Below are positions 4,816-5,130 of a stretch of 5,130 nucleotides of DNA, piece by piece (position 1 is the stretch's first letter; each line of letters starts with the position of its first letter). The position numbers were made by a program, and so were the translations under genes. The DNA is from Acidobacteriota bacterium. GTDB taxonomy: Bacteria > Acidobacteriota > Vicinamibacteria > Vicinamibacterales > 2-12-FULL-66-21. The notes under the pieces are model-generated. The model saw nothing but the letters and a program-made list of their open reading frames with translations. It did no database searches and was not told the DNA's origin. The DNA is taken from assembly GCA_013694845.1 (NCBI GenBank), contig JACDBQ010000586.1, forward strand, positions 1-5,130, written 5' to 3'.

Positions 4816-5130
4816 GGTTGTCGCGCGCTGAGACCGGCAGTGACGCGCCCTCCACGCGTACTGTGATGCGCGGCGAGGAGCAGCGGATTCGCACCGAACA
4901 ACGCCGGCGGCGCGCGTCCATCGCGCGGGGCAGGCCGTACGGAAGCAGGTGCCCGCTTAGTGCGGAATGTGAGCGAAGCTCGGGTGCGTGGATTGCGACT
5001 CCGCGGCTCGTCGCGGTGACCACTCGTGGCATGCATGCAAGGCCCGGATCGCAGCTATCCGAACGAGTACTGACAAGTACGTAGCTACACCGCAAGTGAG
5101 CGAGGCGATTGTGATAGGACTGTGATACGT
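4816..5130. other. 315-bp stretch with no recognised gene
   Basis: Downstream of the ABM gene to the window edge. Open frames on both strands are arginine-rich and have no motif I recognise. The sequence contains a 10-bp palindrome GCATGCATGC near 5031-5040 and a short direct repeat close to the end, so it may include the upstream region of a gene beyond the window. No terminator hairpin with a U-tract follows the ABM stop. Confidence 0.55.
5110..5127 (+). repeat. Direct repeat TGTGATA x2, 11-bp period
   Basis: TGTGATA occurs at 5110-5116 and again at 5121-5127, separated by GGAC. The 11-bp start-to-start distance is about one helical turn, as in operators for tandem-binding regulators. It sits at the window edge in AT-richer sequence, where an upstream region might be expected. 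It is too short to rule out chance. Confidence 0.35.

Overview
This is a GC-rich chromosomal-looking window of single, scattered accessory genes of the kind common in large soil or sediment bacterial genomes: a VOC protein, an ECF sigma factor with a fused SnoaL-like domain, an SMR exporter, an SDR oxidoreductase, a DoxX protein and an ABM monooxygenase. The gene mix and codon use would fit Acidobacteriota or a similar high-GC soil phylum. That is a guess from style: no rRNA, tRNA or phylogenetic marker is present. I see no phage, transposase, CRISPR or secretion gene.

Layout. 55-438 (minus): intact VOC/glyoxalase-fold protein. 439-548: divergent intergenic region holding a candidate ECF-type promoter for the sigma gene. 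549-1439 (plus): ECF41/SigJ-like sigma factor. 1440-1819: no convincing gene, one perfect 16-bp palindrome and a faint META/HslJ-like trace. 1820-2149 (minus): SugE/Gdx-type SMR exporter broken by an in-frame TGA at codon 34. 2170-2909 (minus): SDR oxidoreductase broken by a 1-nt deletion, only 20 nt upstream of the SMR gene, so the two look like a decayed operon. 2910-3238: no gene recognised. 3239-3691 (minus): intact DoxX-family membrane protein. 3750-3900 (plus): probable HxlR-type regulator remnant, diverging from doxX. 4067-4270 (plus): C-terminal remnant of an alpha/beta hydrolase. 4489-4815 (plus): ABM-domain protein, probably leaderless. 4816-5130: no gene, with a helical-turn-spaced direct repeat at the very end.

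Taken together, only four genes look intact (VOC, sigma, DoxX, ABM) and at least three others are broken or truncated. The window reads as a decaying accessory region. Because two lesions (one TGG to TGA change, one single-base deletion) are minimal changes in otherwise well-kept frames, sequencing error in a low-coverage assembly is a real alternative. The only regulatory unit I can propose is the sigma factor with its own upstream promoter, possibly also affecting the divergent VOC gene. I did not find convincing evidence for an undescribed multi-gene system.
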